Origin: Prototheca cutis
Taxonomy: Eukaryota; Chlorophyta; Trebouxiophyceae; Chlorellales; Chlorellaceae
Reading direction: 5' to 3'
Assembly: GCA_002897115.2 (NCBI GenBank)
Contig: BCIH01000009.1
Location: 750,415 to 814,414 of the forward strand
Length of the DNA stretch: 64,000 bases
Part shown: piece after piece, positions 37,595 to 49,462 of the stretch
Layout: each line of letters opens with the position of its first letter
Numbering within the stretch: position 1 is the stretch's first letter
Program-made: the position numbers and the translations under genes
The notes under the pieces: model-generated
Told to the model about the DNA's origin: nothing
The model's database searches: none
Seen by the model: the letters and a program-made list of their open reading frames with translations, nothing else

Positions 37595-39009
37595 ATGGCG
37601 GTGAGCGCCAGAATCCCCGACGCTCTGCGCCCGGTGGTTGGTCGTCCCTTCAGCTCCAGCCTGGGCCCCTCGCCCGCGCCAGCCAAGGGCCGGATTATCC
37701 CACACAGATACGATTTTTCTGGTGGCAGTGTTGCACCGCGCAAGCGCGTGGAGCGCGGGAACAGGAGCCCGGCATCCCATGTCTGCCAGGCCGGGTATGT
37801 GCCCTACCCCTTTGCGGAGTCCGATTACTACCGGGCCAGCTTACAACTGGTCCAGGTATCCGACGGGGTAAGCATGGCTGGTTGGATTGATACCTTCGGT
37901 GGTGAAGATGCCTGTGGGGTGACAGGTCTCCAATAAACTGTGTGTGGGGGGTGCTTGCAGGACACCTTCACCGTTGCCCTACAACTCCCATGCCAGTCCC
38001 TGACCTCTCCACCCCCTCGACTCCCCCCACCGCCCCTCCCCTTCACCACGCAACGCCTCCAAATAATGCAGAGTTCGGGGTCTGGGCAGGCCTCTGGGCA
38101 TCTGTTGCTGATGCGGGAGGGTCCCCGCGGCATCGAAGACGCCGAGCGGGGGCTGGTGCTGGCGGTCGGCGGGGACACGCTGTCGGGCATCGCGCTGCTG
38201 ATGCAGGGCAAGGAGGGCGAGCGCCCGCTGTCGCTGGACCTGCTGTGGACGGTGCTGCAGCGTGGGCGCCAGCTCAGCAAGCGCGACTGGAGCCTGCAAC
38301 GCGTGGCCATCGTCGAACTCCGGGGGTCGGCCTACATCGGCCGTCTTTTCTTTGGGGGAACCGGCGCAGGCGCGCCCGCGTGGGACTGCGACTGCCGGCC
38401 CTCCGATGGCTGCTGGCTCAGCCTCAAGGTGTGGGGGTTGCCAATAGTGGGTTGGAGGGGGGGGGCGGTGGGAAGGTGGGCAGAGGGAGGCAGGGCCATG
38501 AGAGTCAACCCTTCGACACACATGGAATGTCCAAGCAGGAAAAGTGCCCCATCTACATCCACCGGCGGGTGTGGGAGGAAAACAGCACAGCGCTCAAGGA
38601 GCTTGCTCGGCGCGACCCCGAACCACCCCCTCCAGCTCGCCCCGGCGCGGCCGCCAGCGCGCGCGGCAGCAGCAGCCCCTCTCAGAGCGGGCTCCCCGCC
38701 GATACCAGCGCCGCGTTCCAGGTGACGGTGATCCGGGAGGGGGACCCGGAGCTGCTGCGGCGGCTGAAGATGGAGATGCGCGTGGCACTGCGGGACGAAG
38801 ACTACGCCGCGGCGGCGCGACTGCGCGACCACCCGTTCATGCGCCTCCACGCACGCATCACGGCGGCCGAGGCCGCCGGCGATGAAGCCCAGGCCGCGCT
38901 GCTGGCCGACGAGCTCGAGGCCTCCATCGCCATGTACGAACGCACGGGGGTCGTGCCGGACTCGCTCACGCCCCCACCGCCGTCAGACGGCGGGTCCAAG
39001 GGACCCTGA
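37595..39009 (+). CDS. Bifunctional nuclease (BBD/DUF151) with UVR-like motif
   Basis: Three exons (37595-37855, 37961-38428, 38539-39009) give 399 residues. The bifunctional nuclease domain shows LVLAVGGDTLSGIALLMQGK, LSLDLLWTVLQRG, RVAIVELRGSAYIGRLFF, DCRPSDGCWLSLK and, after the second intron, CPIYIHRRVWEEN. A UvrB/UvrC-like motif follows near the C-terminus (LKMEMRVALRDEDYAAAARL), as in the Arabidopsis BBD proteins, which have RNase and DNase activity and act in basal defence. The alternative exon 2 acceptor at 38072 is also in frame and would remove 37 residues of poor conservation. A plastid transit peptide is possible (Ser/Pro/Arg-rich start) but not certain. Intron 2 begins with G-rich sequence. 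Confidence 0.85.
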
Positions 39010-40176
39010 GTGCATTTTTATTTGTGTGTGTGAGAGCGGGGTGCTCGCTGCAGCTGGGTGCTCGGGAGCCTGGAGCATTGATGAAGCGCACCCAATACTG
39101 AGGTCGACCTAAATGGCAACCTGTGCCATCGAGAGGGTGGTCCTCGCAGTGCCGCCCCACGCATGCTGCCCCTCCAAGCACCCACCGGCCTGTTGCATTC
39201 CCTCGTGTGCACGGAGACACATGCTGATGGCAACTATGTAAACATCTCCAACTGCAGGCCAGGGCCGCAACATTACACTGTGGCTTCCGCTGCTGGTTCT
39301 CCCCCTGTTTCCTGTTCTGTTCCGGCAAGGCGCCATTACTTCCTGAGATTGCGTTCTCCCCACCGACCCCCCTGGCCCGGATGGCCATCTGTGCCAACGC
39401 CTTGCTATGTACCATGCTGTAACACGGGGTGGGCCGGCCCTGACGACCGAGGCAAGAGAGAAACAGGGACGAGGTCAGGAGGAGACATACCACGCTCGGG
39501 AGGTCCCACCCCCATCCGCGGTGTCGCTTGACGCTCAATGGAGGGAGGGGGTGGGGCGACAAATTGCGGGGCCGCACACAAGGCATCCGTCCCAGAAAGG
39601 ACGGCGCACACGGCAACGGGTTGAGGGGGCGGAGACCGACGTGGACGAGGGGCGTCGATGGGTCGAAGCGTTGCAAAAGCTTACCAACACCTGCATGGAT
39701 GGATGGCACTGTAACGTGTGGTCCAGGGGTGGAAGGGGGCCCGCGCAGACCGGCACGAGGGGGGCAGAGAAGGGGGGCCAGCCTGAGGCTGGCCACCCAC
39801 AGGATGGGTGTGCATGGGCACACGTGCGCCCGCACAAACGCCGCTTTTGGACGGTCACAGAGAAGAGTACGGACGGGGGTCCAAAAGAAAGAAAGGAAAG
39901 ACACGCGGCCGCCCTGTCGGTCCACGGATGGTCAGCGGCGTCCCCTGCCGGGAGCAGGAGCGCCAAGCGGCGGGCAGTGCCCAGCCATTGCATAGAAGGT
40001 GCACGCCGCCATAGGCACGGCGCACAAGAGTCAGTTTCAGAACGAGTCAGATGGGAGGCACACCGTGGTCAAAAGCCGGGCCACAGATAACAAAAAGGAA
40101 GCGTGGCATTTGACAAGCGAGAATGATGCGAGAGCATGGAAAGGAGAGTAATAGATTTAGGGACAGCTCCTGGTGG
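39010..40176. other. Intergenic, convergent 3' flanks
   Basis: Lies between the stop codons of the BBD gene (+) and the phosphatase gene (-). No gene or repeat was recognised in these 1.2 kb, although a longer G-rich stretch (39420-39980) is purine-rich on the plus strand. Confidence 0.45.
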
Positions 40177-41799
40177 TCAGATCTCCGGGTCGCAGGGGTC
40201 GCGGACGCCGTTGACGAGTTCCCGGAGCCGGAAGCGTTGCTGGATGGCGGGGCGTACGTCTTCGGCCTGGGCGAGGCCCTCGAGGAAGGGCAGCAGGCGC
40301 AGGAGCTCGTCGTCCTCGTCGTCGTCGTACCACGACTCGATGGGGATGCCGTTGTCGAGCTGGAAGCCAAAGGCCTGGGGCGAGTTGTCGACGATGGCCG
40401 TGTGGGCGAGGTCTCGCCCAAGCACGGTCAGGTCCTTCAAATAGTTGCCCTCCCACTGCACACACGCGTCGCGAAAGACGCGGTGCCGGATCAGCCGCCG
40501 CCCCGGGTCGACGATATCCAGCAGCTGCTCCGCGTAAATTGCCTGGCTGGCCGTGAACACCACCACCTCGAACAGCTGAGCCACGCGGCGCAGAAATACG
40601 TCCAGATGCGGCCGCCGCCGCACGGCCACGCGGTGTGCGACCCCGGCCATGTCGACGTCAAAGGTGAAATCCGCCAGACCTCCGGCCCCGCCGTCCAGGC
40701 TACTGTGCACCAACGTTTCGTCCAGATCCAGGACGAGCGTCTTGACCGGCGAGCGCCATGACTTGCGTGGGAGCAGCGGGGTTCCTCGTGGCTGCACGCA
40801 CGACGTCAACGGCGGCAGGCGCTTGATAAATAGCCAGGGACAAAACTCCCAGGCCAGGGCACTGTCATCTTCGCCGTCGTCCACCACCAGCATGCCCGGC
40901 GGCCGCGGCGACTGCACCGGCAACGACGACGATGCGCTCGCATCTGATGTACTCACGACAGCGTCAGTGGCGGCGGCCGTACCAGCCACACGGTAATCAC
41001 CATCCTCATCCCCACAACCAGGCCGTCGGTCACTAATGGAGATGCAGAATCCAGCCGCGACAGCTGTGCCAAACGAAGCGGCGTCGTCCTCGTCGGCGCC
41101 ACTCGTCATACTCCGGGCCCTGGGGCTGCCGCCGCTCAGACTTCCGGCCGAGCTGGTGCTGGTGCTGTCCTCGGGCCGGCAGCCCCCGTCCCAGGCCGCG
41201 CAGGGCGGCGGCGTGCGCGTCTGCGAGCCGACTCCCAGCGCGGCTTCCGAGGCGCCGTCCGTCCGGCGGCCGACGTAGCGGGGCGAATTCGGCCCGCGGT
41301 CCCCGTCCCCATCGGTTGTCGTGGCCGCAGGAAGCCAACCAAAGGCATGCAGGAGCTTGATGGTCTTGACTGGCGTGCCAGTGCCAGTGCCAGCGTCGCC
41401 GTCGTCGGCTGCAACCCCACGGGGCGAGCCGGGGTTGGCGGTGATGCGGAGCCCGCGTCCCTCGCAGGCAACCGAGGCCGCCTTGCGCTTGCACCGGGCA
41501 GCGGAGGTTATGAAATCTGCCTGGGGAGAGTTGGGCGCCCGCTCGCCGGGGCGATCATCCACCAGTGCGCCGCGGGGCATGAGGCAGGCCTGGGCCATGA
41601 GGGCTTCAGGCCTCCTGCCTGAGGACCCGGAAGGGAGGCGAGGCGCGCTCACTGGACGCCCGGCTGGCGGCCGGATCGCCCTTGACCTGCGCAGTTCGGA
41701 AAAGGGCACGGACGGCTGAACACTCTGACACGTTCGCCGGCGCCCAGGAGGAGCAGGCTGCACGGAGCCTGCGGGGCCCATGGCACGCGGAGCGTGCAC
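40177..41799 (-). CDS. SCP/FCP1-like protein phosphatase (HAD family)
   Basis: A single exon of 540 residues. The first 330 are low-complexity (Asp, Gly, Ala, Thr runs). The C-terminal 190 form an FCP1-homology domain: KTLVLDLDETLVHSS (DxDxT nucleophile, about residue 354), RRRPHLDVFLRRVAQLFEVV, VFTASQAIYAEQLLDIVDP, HRVFRDACV, NYLKDLTVLGRDL, AIVDNSPQAFGFQLDNGIPI and WYDDDEDDELL. This is the small CTD phosphatase group (CTDSP/CTDSPL2), which dephosphorylates Ser residues such as those of the RNA polymerase II tail. Start choice is uncertain: an internal ATG about 67 codons later (MAQACLMPRG) is a good alternative. A nuclear role is inferred. Confidence 0.88.
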   Translation of the reverse strand: MHAPRAMGPAGSVQPAPPGRRRTCQSVQPSVPFSELRRSRAIRPPAGRPVSAPRLPSGSSGRRPEALMAQACLMPRGALVDDRPGERAPNSPQADFITSAARCKRKAASVACEGRGLRITANPGSPRGVAADDGDAGTGTGTPVKTIKLLHAFGWLPAATTTDGDGDRGPNSPRYVGRRTDGASEAALGVGSQTRTPPPCAAWDGGCRPEDSTSTSSAGSLSGGSPRARSMTSGADEDDAASFGTAVAAGFCISISDRRPGCGDEDGDYRVAGTAAATDAVVSTSDASASSSLPVQSPRPPGMLVVDDGEDDSALAWEFCPWLFIKRLPPLTSCVQPRGTPLLPRKSWRSPVKTLVLDLDETLVHSSLDGGAGGLADFTFDVDMAGVAHRVAVRRRPHLDVFLRRVAQLFEVVVFTASQAIYAEQLLDIVDPGRRLIRHRVFRDACVQWEGNYLKDLTVLGRDLAHTAIVDNSPQAFGFQLDNGIPIESWYDDDEDDELLRLLPFLEGLAQAEDVRPAIQQRFRLRELVNGVRDPCDPEI

Positions 41800-42310
41800 A
41801 CAGCGCTCCCCCTGTGCCTGGCCATGTCTGACAATGGAAACATTGTTCTACCCACAACAGGCTCGCGGGCCAACTCTCGCTGCCCCAGCGCAACACCAAG
41901 CAGCTCCGAGAACATTACCTGGCCGGGCTCTGCACGTGAGCGGGAAGCCAAGGGAGAGACTGGGTGTGGGAGAGTACTCCCCTCGCAGCCCAATAACGAG
42001 AAAAGGAGACTGCCCAAAACCTTCCTGGGCCGGGCGGATGAGCACAGACCGAGCGTGCGCGGTCCTCGCGGGCACCCGGCTCTGCTGGGCAGGGCCCGGG
42101 AACAAAAAGCCCAGGTGCCCCTTGGCTAGACCCACTCCATGGGGCCTGCCTGCCTGGGAGCCGGGGGTGTGGACCGTACAAACCCGGCCGAAACGGCGCG
42201 CATAGCGACCGGTGCCACATGTAGTATTCAAAACAATCTTCATGTATGCTGCACTAAATTGACACGGATTGAGGCAGCTGGGGAGAGGGCGCGTCGAGCG
42301 GGGTTTCAGA
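41800..42310. other. Intergenic, divergent promoter region
   Basis: Lies between divergent starts of the phosphatase (-) and MIC19-like (+) genes. No motif could be assigned with confidence. Confidence 0.45.
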
Positions 42311-43307
42311 ATGGGCCAGCTGCAGAGCAAGGGCCTCAGCGCCGAGGACTTGAGCCCCGGCGTGCGGGTGAGTGGTCCGTGTACTGTATTCGTTGATGTA
42401 TTTGGCATCGGCAAATTGGGCAAGGCCAAAGTACGAGCCCCACCCAAGACCCTGCCCTGCACATTCCGGGACAGATCACTCAAGAGCTGCTGGACCAGCT
42501 GGATGGAAAGGTGGTGGAGGTGCGGGCACCCAGTCTGCCCATTCTAACCCCAAAACTACTGTGAGTGCGCCTGGGAGGGACCTGGAGCTGGCAGGAAACG
42601 TTGTACTGGTGGACATACACGGCGGGCGGGCAATGGGGTGCTGTCCATTCGTTGGATGTGTTGGGCTCCCCCCACCCATCCAAGACGCACCATCATCTGC
42701 CCATCACAGTCCCAAAGCGGAGGCGGAGCGTGAGGCCGAGGACGCCGCGCGGCAGGACCCGGCACTGGCAGCAGCGCTCGCACGGAGCCAACGCATCGGC
42801 CATCAACTCCTGCGGGCGGAAGAGGGCGAGCTGCGGGCAGTGGAGCAGCTGGCAGAGGAGCTCCTGGCCAGCGAATACAAGTGAGGATCCTTTACCTTTT
42901 TTGGGAGGGGGGGGCACGCGAAGTTTGAGCTAGAGTGGGCTTCCATGTGGATCTCCGGTTGACCGAGCCTGGCTGACACCACCGCCGCCGGTGCTATGCT
43001 CTGATGTGTTTGTCGCGGCACTGAATATCCCTGCGCCATATTGTTTAAGCCACGGTGCCGTCGTGCTTGTGGCCCCAGGTGGGTGCAGCGCTCACCCTCG
43101 TTCCAACACTCCTCCCCCATTCACCACGAACCTCGCAGTGTGCCCGCCCGTCCACGGCCGTGCACCGATGCGGCGGCGGCATGCCAGACCTGCTACCAGG
43201 AGCACGCCGACGACCCTCTGGCCTGCGCCTCGGCTGTCGACGCATACTTGCAGTGCGCAAGGGAGGCGTGGGCACAACAGGCCCCGGTCACCGCCGCAGC
43301 GTTGTAG
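42311..43307 (+). CDS. MIC19: MIC19/CHCHD3-like MICOS subunit
   Basis: Four exons (42311-42367, 42475-42560, 42710-42880, 43139-43307) give 160 residues. The start MGQLQSKG fits an N-myristoylation signal (Gly2, Ser6), as in animal and plant MIC19. The middle is a charged coiled coil (KAEAEREAEDAARQ, LLRAEEGELRAVEQLAEELL). The end is a CHCH fold with twin CX9C motifs: Cys-TDAAAACQT-Cys and Cys-ASAVDAYLQ-Cys. MIC19 joins MIC60 in the MICOS complex that forms cristae junctions in the mitochondrial inner membrane; import would use the Mia40 oxidation pathway. The exon 3 donor (TACAA|GTGAGG) overlaps an in-frame TGA, so retention of this intron would truncate the protein before the CHCH domain. 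Confidence 0.82.
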
Positions 43308-44674
43308 ATGTCCGCCCCCTTGTTTGCCCTCTCTGACCGTCCCCTTTTTGACCTGACTTCCTTCCGGTGTTACACGCCATGCACAATTCATGTTGACAAA
43401 GGAAGAGCAGGAAGTGCGTGTAGCAAGAAGCAGGCTTCACTGTGTGTGCGCTTGCCCCGCAGTTCGTGCCTGCTGGCTGGAGGGACCCAGAAAGCCGCCC
43501 AGGCACCCGAACCAATACTACCCCTCCCTCCAAAGCTGCCTGCACATGGGAGGGAATGGGGATTGTCGATTTTCGCCAGAGAACTGTGACGCAATGGGCA
43601 TTGAAAGCACACGCTGGCATGCTCGCAGGAAGGAGAGAGAAGAGAATTGGGGGCAAGTTGTGCACCAAAGCACAGTATACATTCAGAGGAGGCATGGACT
43701 CAGTCCTAGAGTTTAGTGACGTCACTGACAGTCAGATATATGCTTGTCATTTAGGAAAGCATCCCTGTCCATGCGAGGGGGCCAAACACGAGATAAGGAA
43801 GCTGCACACGAAAGCCGCCGCAACCAAGCTGGACCGTCAGATAGGAGCGAAAGACAATTTGGAATAGTTTTCCGCAGTGCAGTAGTAGCTGCTCGGATGA
43901 ACTATGCGTGTATTGGAAATCATCATCGGTCGAGCCTGGTCTGACAATGCATGGAACAGCACTTCAAGGGCGTCAGGAGGGGAGTGGGTGTCACTCCTGT
44001 TCCCAAGAGCATGGAAAACCGGTCTCATAGAAATCCGCTAATAGCATTCATCACGTAGAGCAGGCACATGGACGTGCTGCCCGTCAGTGTGTGTAACAAT
44101 TGAAAACATCATCGACCAGAGGTTCCAAACCACTCGGGGGTGCCGCATCGGTGAGCCCGGGCGCCCGGCATGAGGCGCAGGCGAACAGCAAATGTACATG
44201 TCATCCAAAATCATACATCGAGCAATGGCAAGGCGTCAAAGAATCTCTAGCTATGGGAAAGAAAATCGGAGTGAGTCCTCCCTCACCCACGCATCACCTT
44301 GTGGCGCGATGGCAGTCCCGGACGATTTCAGCCAGTAACTTGCTGACGCATATATGTGCGGGTTCGCAATGCCGATGCCACTCCTCAGACACACAACAGG
44401 GGGTTATTCTGCGACCAGCACTACCAAACCGCTGGCTATGACGGCCGGGTCCCCCCCCGGAATGGGCAAATGGAACTGCATGGTACTGCAGAAGTGATCA
44501 GGTCAAGGCTGTCCCCCACCGCGAACTTGCTCCGGAAGGGGGGTCTTCGCAGTTGGGGTCTAGACATATAATCGCGGCGAGATCATATCCTGGCCGAAAA
44601 TCCTTCAGATTAAATTCGTTCCTGCCAAATATACAGCGGTTTGTTTTAAATTCGCGGCCTCCAGTTGGGTGAGC
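43308..44674. other. Intergenic, no gene recognised
   Basis: About 1.4 kb between MIC19 and the proposed ClpX first exon, both plus strand. The part 43850-44670 is richer in A/T. It should hold the ClpX promoter. No open frame with family features. Confidence 0.4.
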
Positions 44675-47521
44675 ATGCCCCGGCTGGCTTTGACGCTGGG
44701 GTCATCCCTTGCCCGTGCACCCCGGGCGTTCTTGGGGTCGAGGCTCGCGCCTCTCCCTGCAAATGATGCCATCATTAATGTGAGTGAAGTGTTTTATTGT
44801 GGCTGTGCGCTGGATCTGTTGTCATGAGAGGGTCGATGCCTGGTGGAGGGAGTGACCGGGCCAAGCCCTGCTCATGTTGCGGATGCTGTACACGTCCCCG
44901 ACGCGTCGCACTGCCACGCCACATGCAGGAGGCCCTTCTTGGAGCCCAGATGAGGTCCATCGCGACCCGTGACGGTGGCGAGGTGAGCGGCAGTACACGC
45001 GGTCCCAGCTCGTGCACCGGGCGACCAAGCGAGGTACGGGCAAGTCGGGGGTTCGGTCGTCACGTTTGAACATTGGGCCCCGCCGCTCGTGCGCGTCGCA
45101 CACGCCCTGCCATGCGCGGCGGCGACGCATTCCGGCACCACGCGTTTGTTTTTGCTTGAGAATCTCGCTGGAAGGCGGGGGGATGTGCCTGTCTGTGGGA
45201 TGCCTAGGCATGCCTTGGCCGTTGATGCCAACCGACCCTTGTGGGTTGGGGTGGCTGTGACTAGGGTTGCCACGCCACACCCTGGGCATGGTTTTAGTGC
45301 TTTGATTGTGCTTTTGTTCAAAATATGTTGGCAAGCTCCTTCCAATCCATTTCACGGGCCTGTGGTTGACACTCTCCAGCAGCTTTCCTGACAACAACCT
45401 CACTCCCCCTCCTGTTCAACCTCAACTGCTCGTTCGCAGCATCCTGCGGCAGCTGGCGGCCTTCGCGGCATGGCGACGCGGACTCCCGGCTGGCGTCCAC
45501 CAGCCCGGCAGCGCTCCGTTGGCATGTACAACCCTGATTTCACGCGGACGGTGACGGCCGTGACGGCCGCGTTCCCCAACCTGCCCTCCGGCGCGGGTGC
45601 GACCGTGAGTCACGAGGCGGTGCCCGGTGCTTCGGCGGGCATCCCGGCCTACGGCGGCCGCGCATCGGAGGGCACTCCCGCCCCGCCCTCGCGGTGGGCG
45701 GTGGGTCCCATCCCGCGGCCCAGGGACCTGGTGGCCGCGCTGGATGCGCACGTCGTCGGCCAGGGTCTTGCAAAAAAGGTCCTTGCGGTGGCCGTGCACA
45801 ACCACTACAAGCGTCTCGCACATGACCGCCGGGCCCGGGAGCGCGCCGCGCTGGCGGCCATCGCTGCGGCCGAGTCGGGGGGGGTGCGCGGGTCCGGATC
45901 GTCGGGTGGTTACGGCGCACATGGCTCCGGATCCAGCAGCAACTACGGCGCGCACGCCCCGCACCACCAGGTGCAGCAGCCGAGCATGGCGGAGCTGGAG
46001 CAGGCGTACCGCATCAACCTCCTGCGCCGGCCCGAGGGCGGCGTGGGCGTGACCGTGCCCACGACGCGTGCGCAGCTGCTCAAGTCGCTGGCCGGTCTTC
46101 CCCCCGATGCCGGCGAGGACGGCGGTGCTGGGAATGATGCTTCGCCGGTGCATCAGCATCCGCGGCACGGCCCTTCCAGCGGCACGATCCACGCGCCGCT
46201 GGTGGCGACGCACGGCGGTGGCGGCGCGCCTGTCGGACCGCCGGGGCCACCCCACGCGTCTGCGACGAGTTCTTCGTCCGCCCACTCCGGCCCGGCACCC
46301 GGCATGCCGCACCCGGCGTCGCCGTTCCCTGACGACCACGTTGAGGTGGACAAGTCGAATGTTTTGATCCTGGGCCCATCGGGCAGTGGCAAGACGCTGC
46401 TGGCGCGGACGCTGGCTCGGCTGGTGGGCGTGCCATTTGCCATGGCCGACGCGACGACCCTGACCCAGGCCGGGTATGTGGGCGAGGACGTGGAGAGCGT
46501 GCTGCACAAGCTGTACGCTGCGGCCGGGTATGACGTCTCCGCAGCCCAAGCGGGCATCGTGTACATCGACGAGGTGGACAAGATCGCAAAGCGCAGCGAG
46601 GGCTTGGGTGCGACGCGGGACGTGAGCGGCGAGGGCGTCCAGCAGGCTCTGTTGCGCATGCTGGAAGGCGCGGTTGTCAACGTCCCCGAAAAGGGCGGCC
46701 GCAAAAACCCGAGAGGGGACGCGGTGGCCATCGACACGCGTGACATCCTGTTCATTGTCGGGGGCGCGTTTGTGGGTCTGGACCGCCAGGTCGCCGAGCG
46801 GCGGGCGGCTGCCAGCATGGGCTTTGGCGCCCGGGTACGGGCGAGGGATTCGGGGGTTCCTGGTCTGGGCGGGGGTGCGGCGGTGCCGCTTGGTGCTCAG
46901 GCCGGCAAGAACGCGAGCGGCACCCCTCCGCCGCAGCAGCAACGGCAACAGAATCCGGAGCACCAGGTGCAGGACGCGGCGCTCGCGGCCGTGGAGCAAC
47001 GTGACCTGATTTCTTACGGCCTGATCCCCGAATTCGTGGGGCGGTTCCCCGTGATCGCGCCGCTGCAGGCGCTGAGCGAGGCCGAGCTGGCCCGCGTGCT
47101 CACCGAGCCGCGGCACGCGCTGCTCAAGCAGTATGGAGCCATGTTTGAGGCCAGTGGCTGCGGCTTTGCCGTGACTCCGGGAGCGATCGCGGCGCTGGCG
47201 CGGGAGGCCAAGGCCCGGGCCGTCGGGGCGCGCGGGCTGCGGTCCATCCTCGAAAAGCTCCTTCTCGAAGCCATGTACGAGGCGCCCGACCCCCACGTCG
47301 ACGGCGTGCTGGTCGACGCCGAAGAAGGTGCGGCACAGGCGCACGCGCGCGCGGTCCACGGGCCGGGGGCGTTCGAGGCTGCGCAGCGGGCCGCGGGCGT
47401 GCCGGAGCACGAGCTTCGGCCGGGGAGGGCCGAGCGTGAGCGCGCGGCGCATCGGGAAGCCCTCCGCGGCCACTACCGCCACGAGGTCGCTGCTGAACCC
47501 CAGGCCGCCTATGCTCCTTGA
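44675..47521 (+). CDS. CLPX: ClpX AAA+ unfoldase, probably mitochondrial
   Basis: The main exon (45440-47521) encodes all domains; a proposed first exon (44675-44779) adds 35 residues rich in Arg, Leu, Ser and Ala with no acidic residue before Asp31, a good mitochondrial presequence, and joins in phase at GTGAGT and TCGCAG. The 660-nt intron is long for this genome, so a middle exon may be missing; the ATG at 45470 is the alternative start. Features: [16 protein letters not shown], Walker A GPSGSGKT, pore loop GYVGED, Walker [10 protein letters not shown], the ClpP-docking loop MGFGA, and sensor 2 [10 protein letters not shown]. The bacterial N-terminal zinc domain is absent, and a Gly/Ser/His-rich insert separates the first helices from Walker A. 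It unfolds substrates for ClpP. Confidence 0.9.
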
Positions 47522-48177
47522 GAGTGTAACAGGCCGAGGGAATTCTGTTGACGAGGTGATTTGTTTTCCGGTCCGTCGGGACCAGCAGCACCGGTGTGTA
47601 TCATTTCTTTGTATCCTCAATCCTTAGTGTTTGTCTGTCTGTCCACCCACTCTGGAAGACAGACATGAAGCATGCTTTGCGCCGATCTCATTTTCGTACA
47701 CTCATTTGGTTTGCCTGCATGAACGGGACAAGAGAGCATGAATACTGCGATGATTTGTTTGTCCTGCCGGGCGTGCATGTTCAGCACGTCGGCGGCGGTC
47801 CCCCTCTCTCCCCTCCTTAGACGATGTTTGTGCCTGCTCCGTGTCTGACCGCAGTCAGACCTGACCATTTCAGCGAACTTTTTCCTGCTTTTCAATGCAC
47901 CCTTTTCATGTTTGCATAGGGTGAGATGCGTGGGTCTGCATGCCCTGCCGCGTCAGATCCTCACTGCCTTGTCCTCTGAGAATGGGGTTTCGGGACCTGG
48001 TGTGTGTACAGTAGATTTGTGTTCACCAATGCTGCCAGCTGAAGCTCCTCCTGTAACACCAAATTTATTTTTATTCTATTTTTGAAATAGGACTTGATGC
48101 TGTGCAGGTGACGGGGGGGAGGCAGATTCCGAGACGACAGACCCAACGCACCCAGCAGTCATGTCCAGTCTTTGTTC
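47522..48177. other. Intergenic, convergent 3' flanks
   Basis: Lies between the ClpX stop (+) and the stop of the 48-kb minus gene. No gene or repeat recognised. Confidence 0.5.
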
Positions 48178-49462
48178 TTAAGTGCGGGGCCGCCTGGCTG
48201 CCTTTGACCGCCCCGCACGTTTGGGCTTGTGCGTCTCGAGCTCTGATGGCCGACGCGTGCGCTCCAGCTCCAACTTCCGCGCAGCTTCCTCCCGATTCCG
48301 CCGGCGACGTTCGGCGTCCTGCATCAGTCGACCCACGAACCGCGCCTGCTCTGCCGCGGTGGTGGCGTGGCTAGTCTTGGGATACAACTCTGCGTCCAGA
48401 GCAGCGGCTCGCTCGGTGCGGGCCACTGCATCCTCCTGCACGCTGCCAATGAAGCGCTGAGCCCGAGCGCACCTACTTGTGGGCGTCGTCCGAATGGCAG
48501 GGGAACGGAAGTGAGTGCCGACGAGAGGCTGAGGCATGTTGTCGGCTTGAGTACAAACATGAGAGTGAAATGCGGACGTACGCCAACAGGCCCCATCTGA
48601 CCCAGCAAGAATCCCCCCCCCCCCCCCAATGCACACACACATGAACGACATGACACCTGTACAGCAGCATCAGACACTGGCTGCCCTCAGCTTGTAGAAT
48701 GGCGCGAAGCTCTGCGGGCCTCCCAGCACAGAGGTCCTTGAACAGCCGTTGGCTCGACCGTTCCCTGGTGCCAAGCTCCTCGGCCCCGGTGCTGCCGCCC
48801 TGTGCAAGTGAAGACGGTTCATCTTCTCCTGTTCCCAGCAGCTGGTTTTCGCGTCGCTCTGCTGCTTCCAGTGCCACGGCAATGAGAGTCTTGATCTGCG
48901 GGATGGCCGCCAGCGTTCTTTCCAGTCGCTCATCTATGGCGGAGGTCTCCTCATCGGCGGATTCTGCGGTCAAGGTCTGGGCGTCTTCAAGGATGTTGCT
49001 GGAATCAACAGGGTTTTCCGTCCCCGCCATTGCTTTGGAGTTTGGCTGCTCGGAAGATGTGCCACCATTCCAGCCAGAGCCTGTGTCCCGGCCTGGCACC
49101 CAGCCTGCAGCCTCGAGGAGCGTACAGGCCGCGGCGAGGTCCCTGGCGGCCGCCTTCTCGGCAGCTTCCTCAAGCGGCCTCGCATGGTACAGGTGCTGAG
49201 CCTCTGCGCGATGGCCCTCCCGCCGGCGAAGGTCTTCAGTGTATCGCTCCGAGAATCGGGCACACCGCAACGCATTTGCCAGGCGCTTGGAAGCTGCCGG
49301 GAAGTCGCGCTGCCGCCGCACGGCCTCCAGGGCACGGTTGCCGATGGCATCCTTGAGGCGGCCGGCGGCGTCCAGAATTTGGGCGCGCGGGGAAGGAAAG
49401 CCCGCTGGAGGCGATGTCCCAGGGACAAGGCCGATCGTGGGAATGGAGGCGTCAGGTCCCAT
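48178..49462 (-). CDS. Unrecognised helical/charged protein
   Basis: Two exons (48657-49462, 48178-48472) give 366 residues with one GT-AG intron; its acceptor (AAGTAG|GTG) restores RCARAQRFIG. I do not recognise the family. The protein is rich in Ala, Arg and Glu and predicted helical: AGRLKDAIGNRALEAVRRQR and ASKRLANALRCARFSERYTE near the N-terminus resemble antiparallel helical pairs. A middle part is Ser/Glu-rich, the next segment is ERLERTLAAIPQIKTLIAVA, and the end is a basic coil (RRRRNREEAARKLELERTRR) with a KRAGRSKAARRPR tail that could be nuclear-targeting or nucleic acid-binding. The intron starts 30 nt upstream of a G15 run in sense. Confidence 0.6.

Noticed and set aside
45422..47620. 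732-codon open frame antisense to ClpX
   Set aside because: GC-rich third positions keep the opposite strand open; the plus frame has all AAA+ motifs while the antisense frame has only Arg/Gly/Pro-rich sequence.
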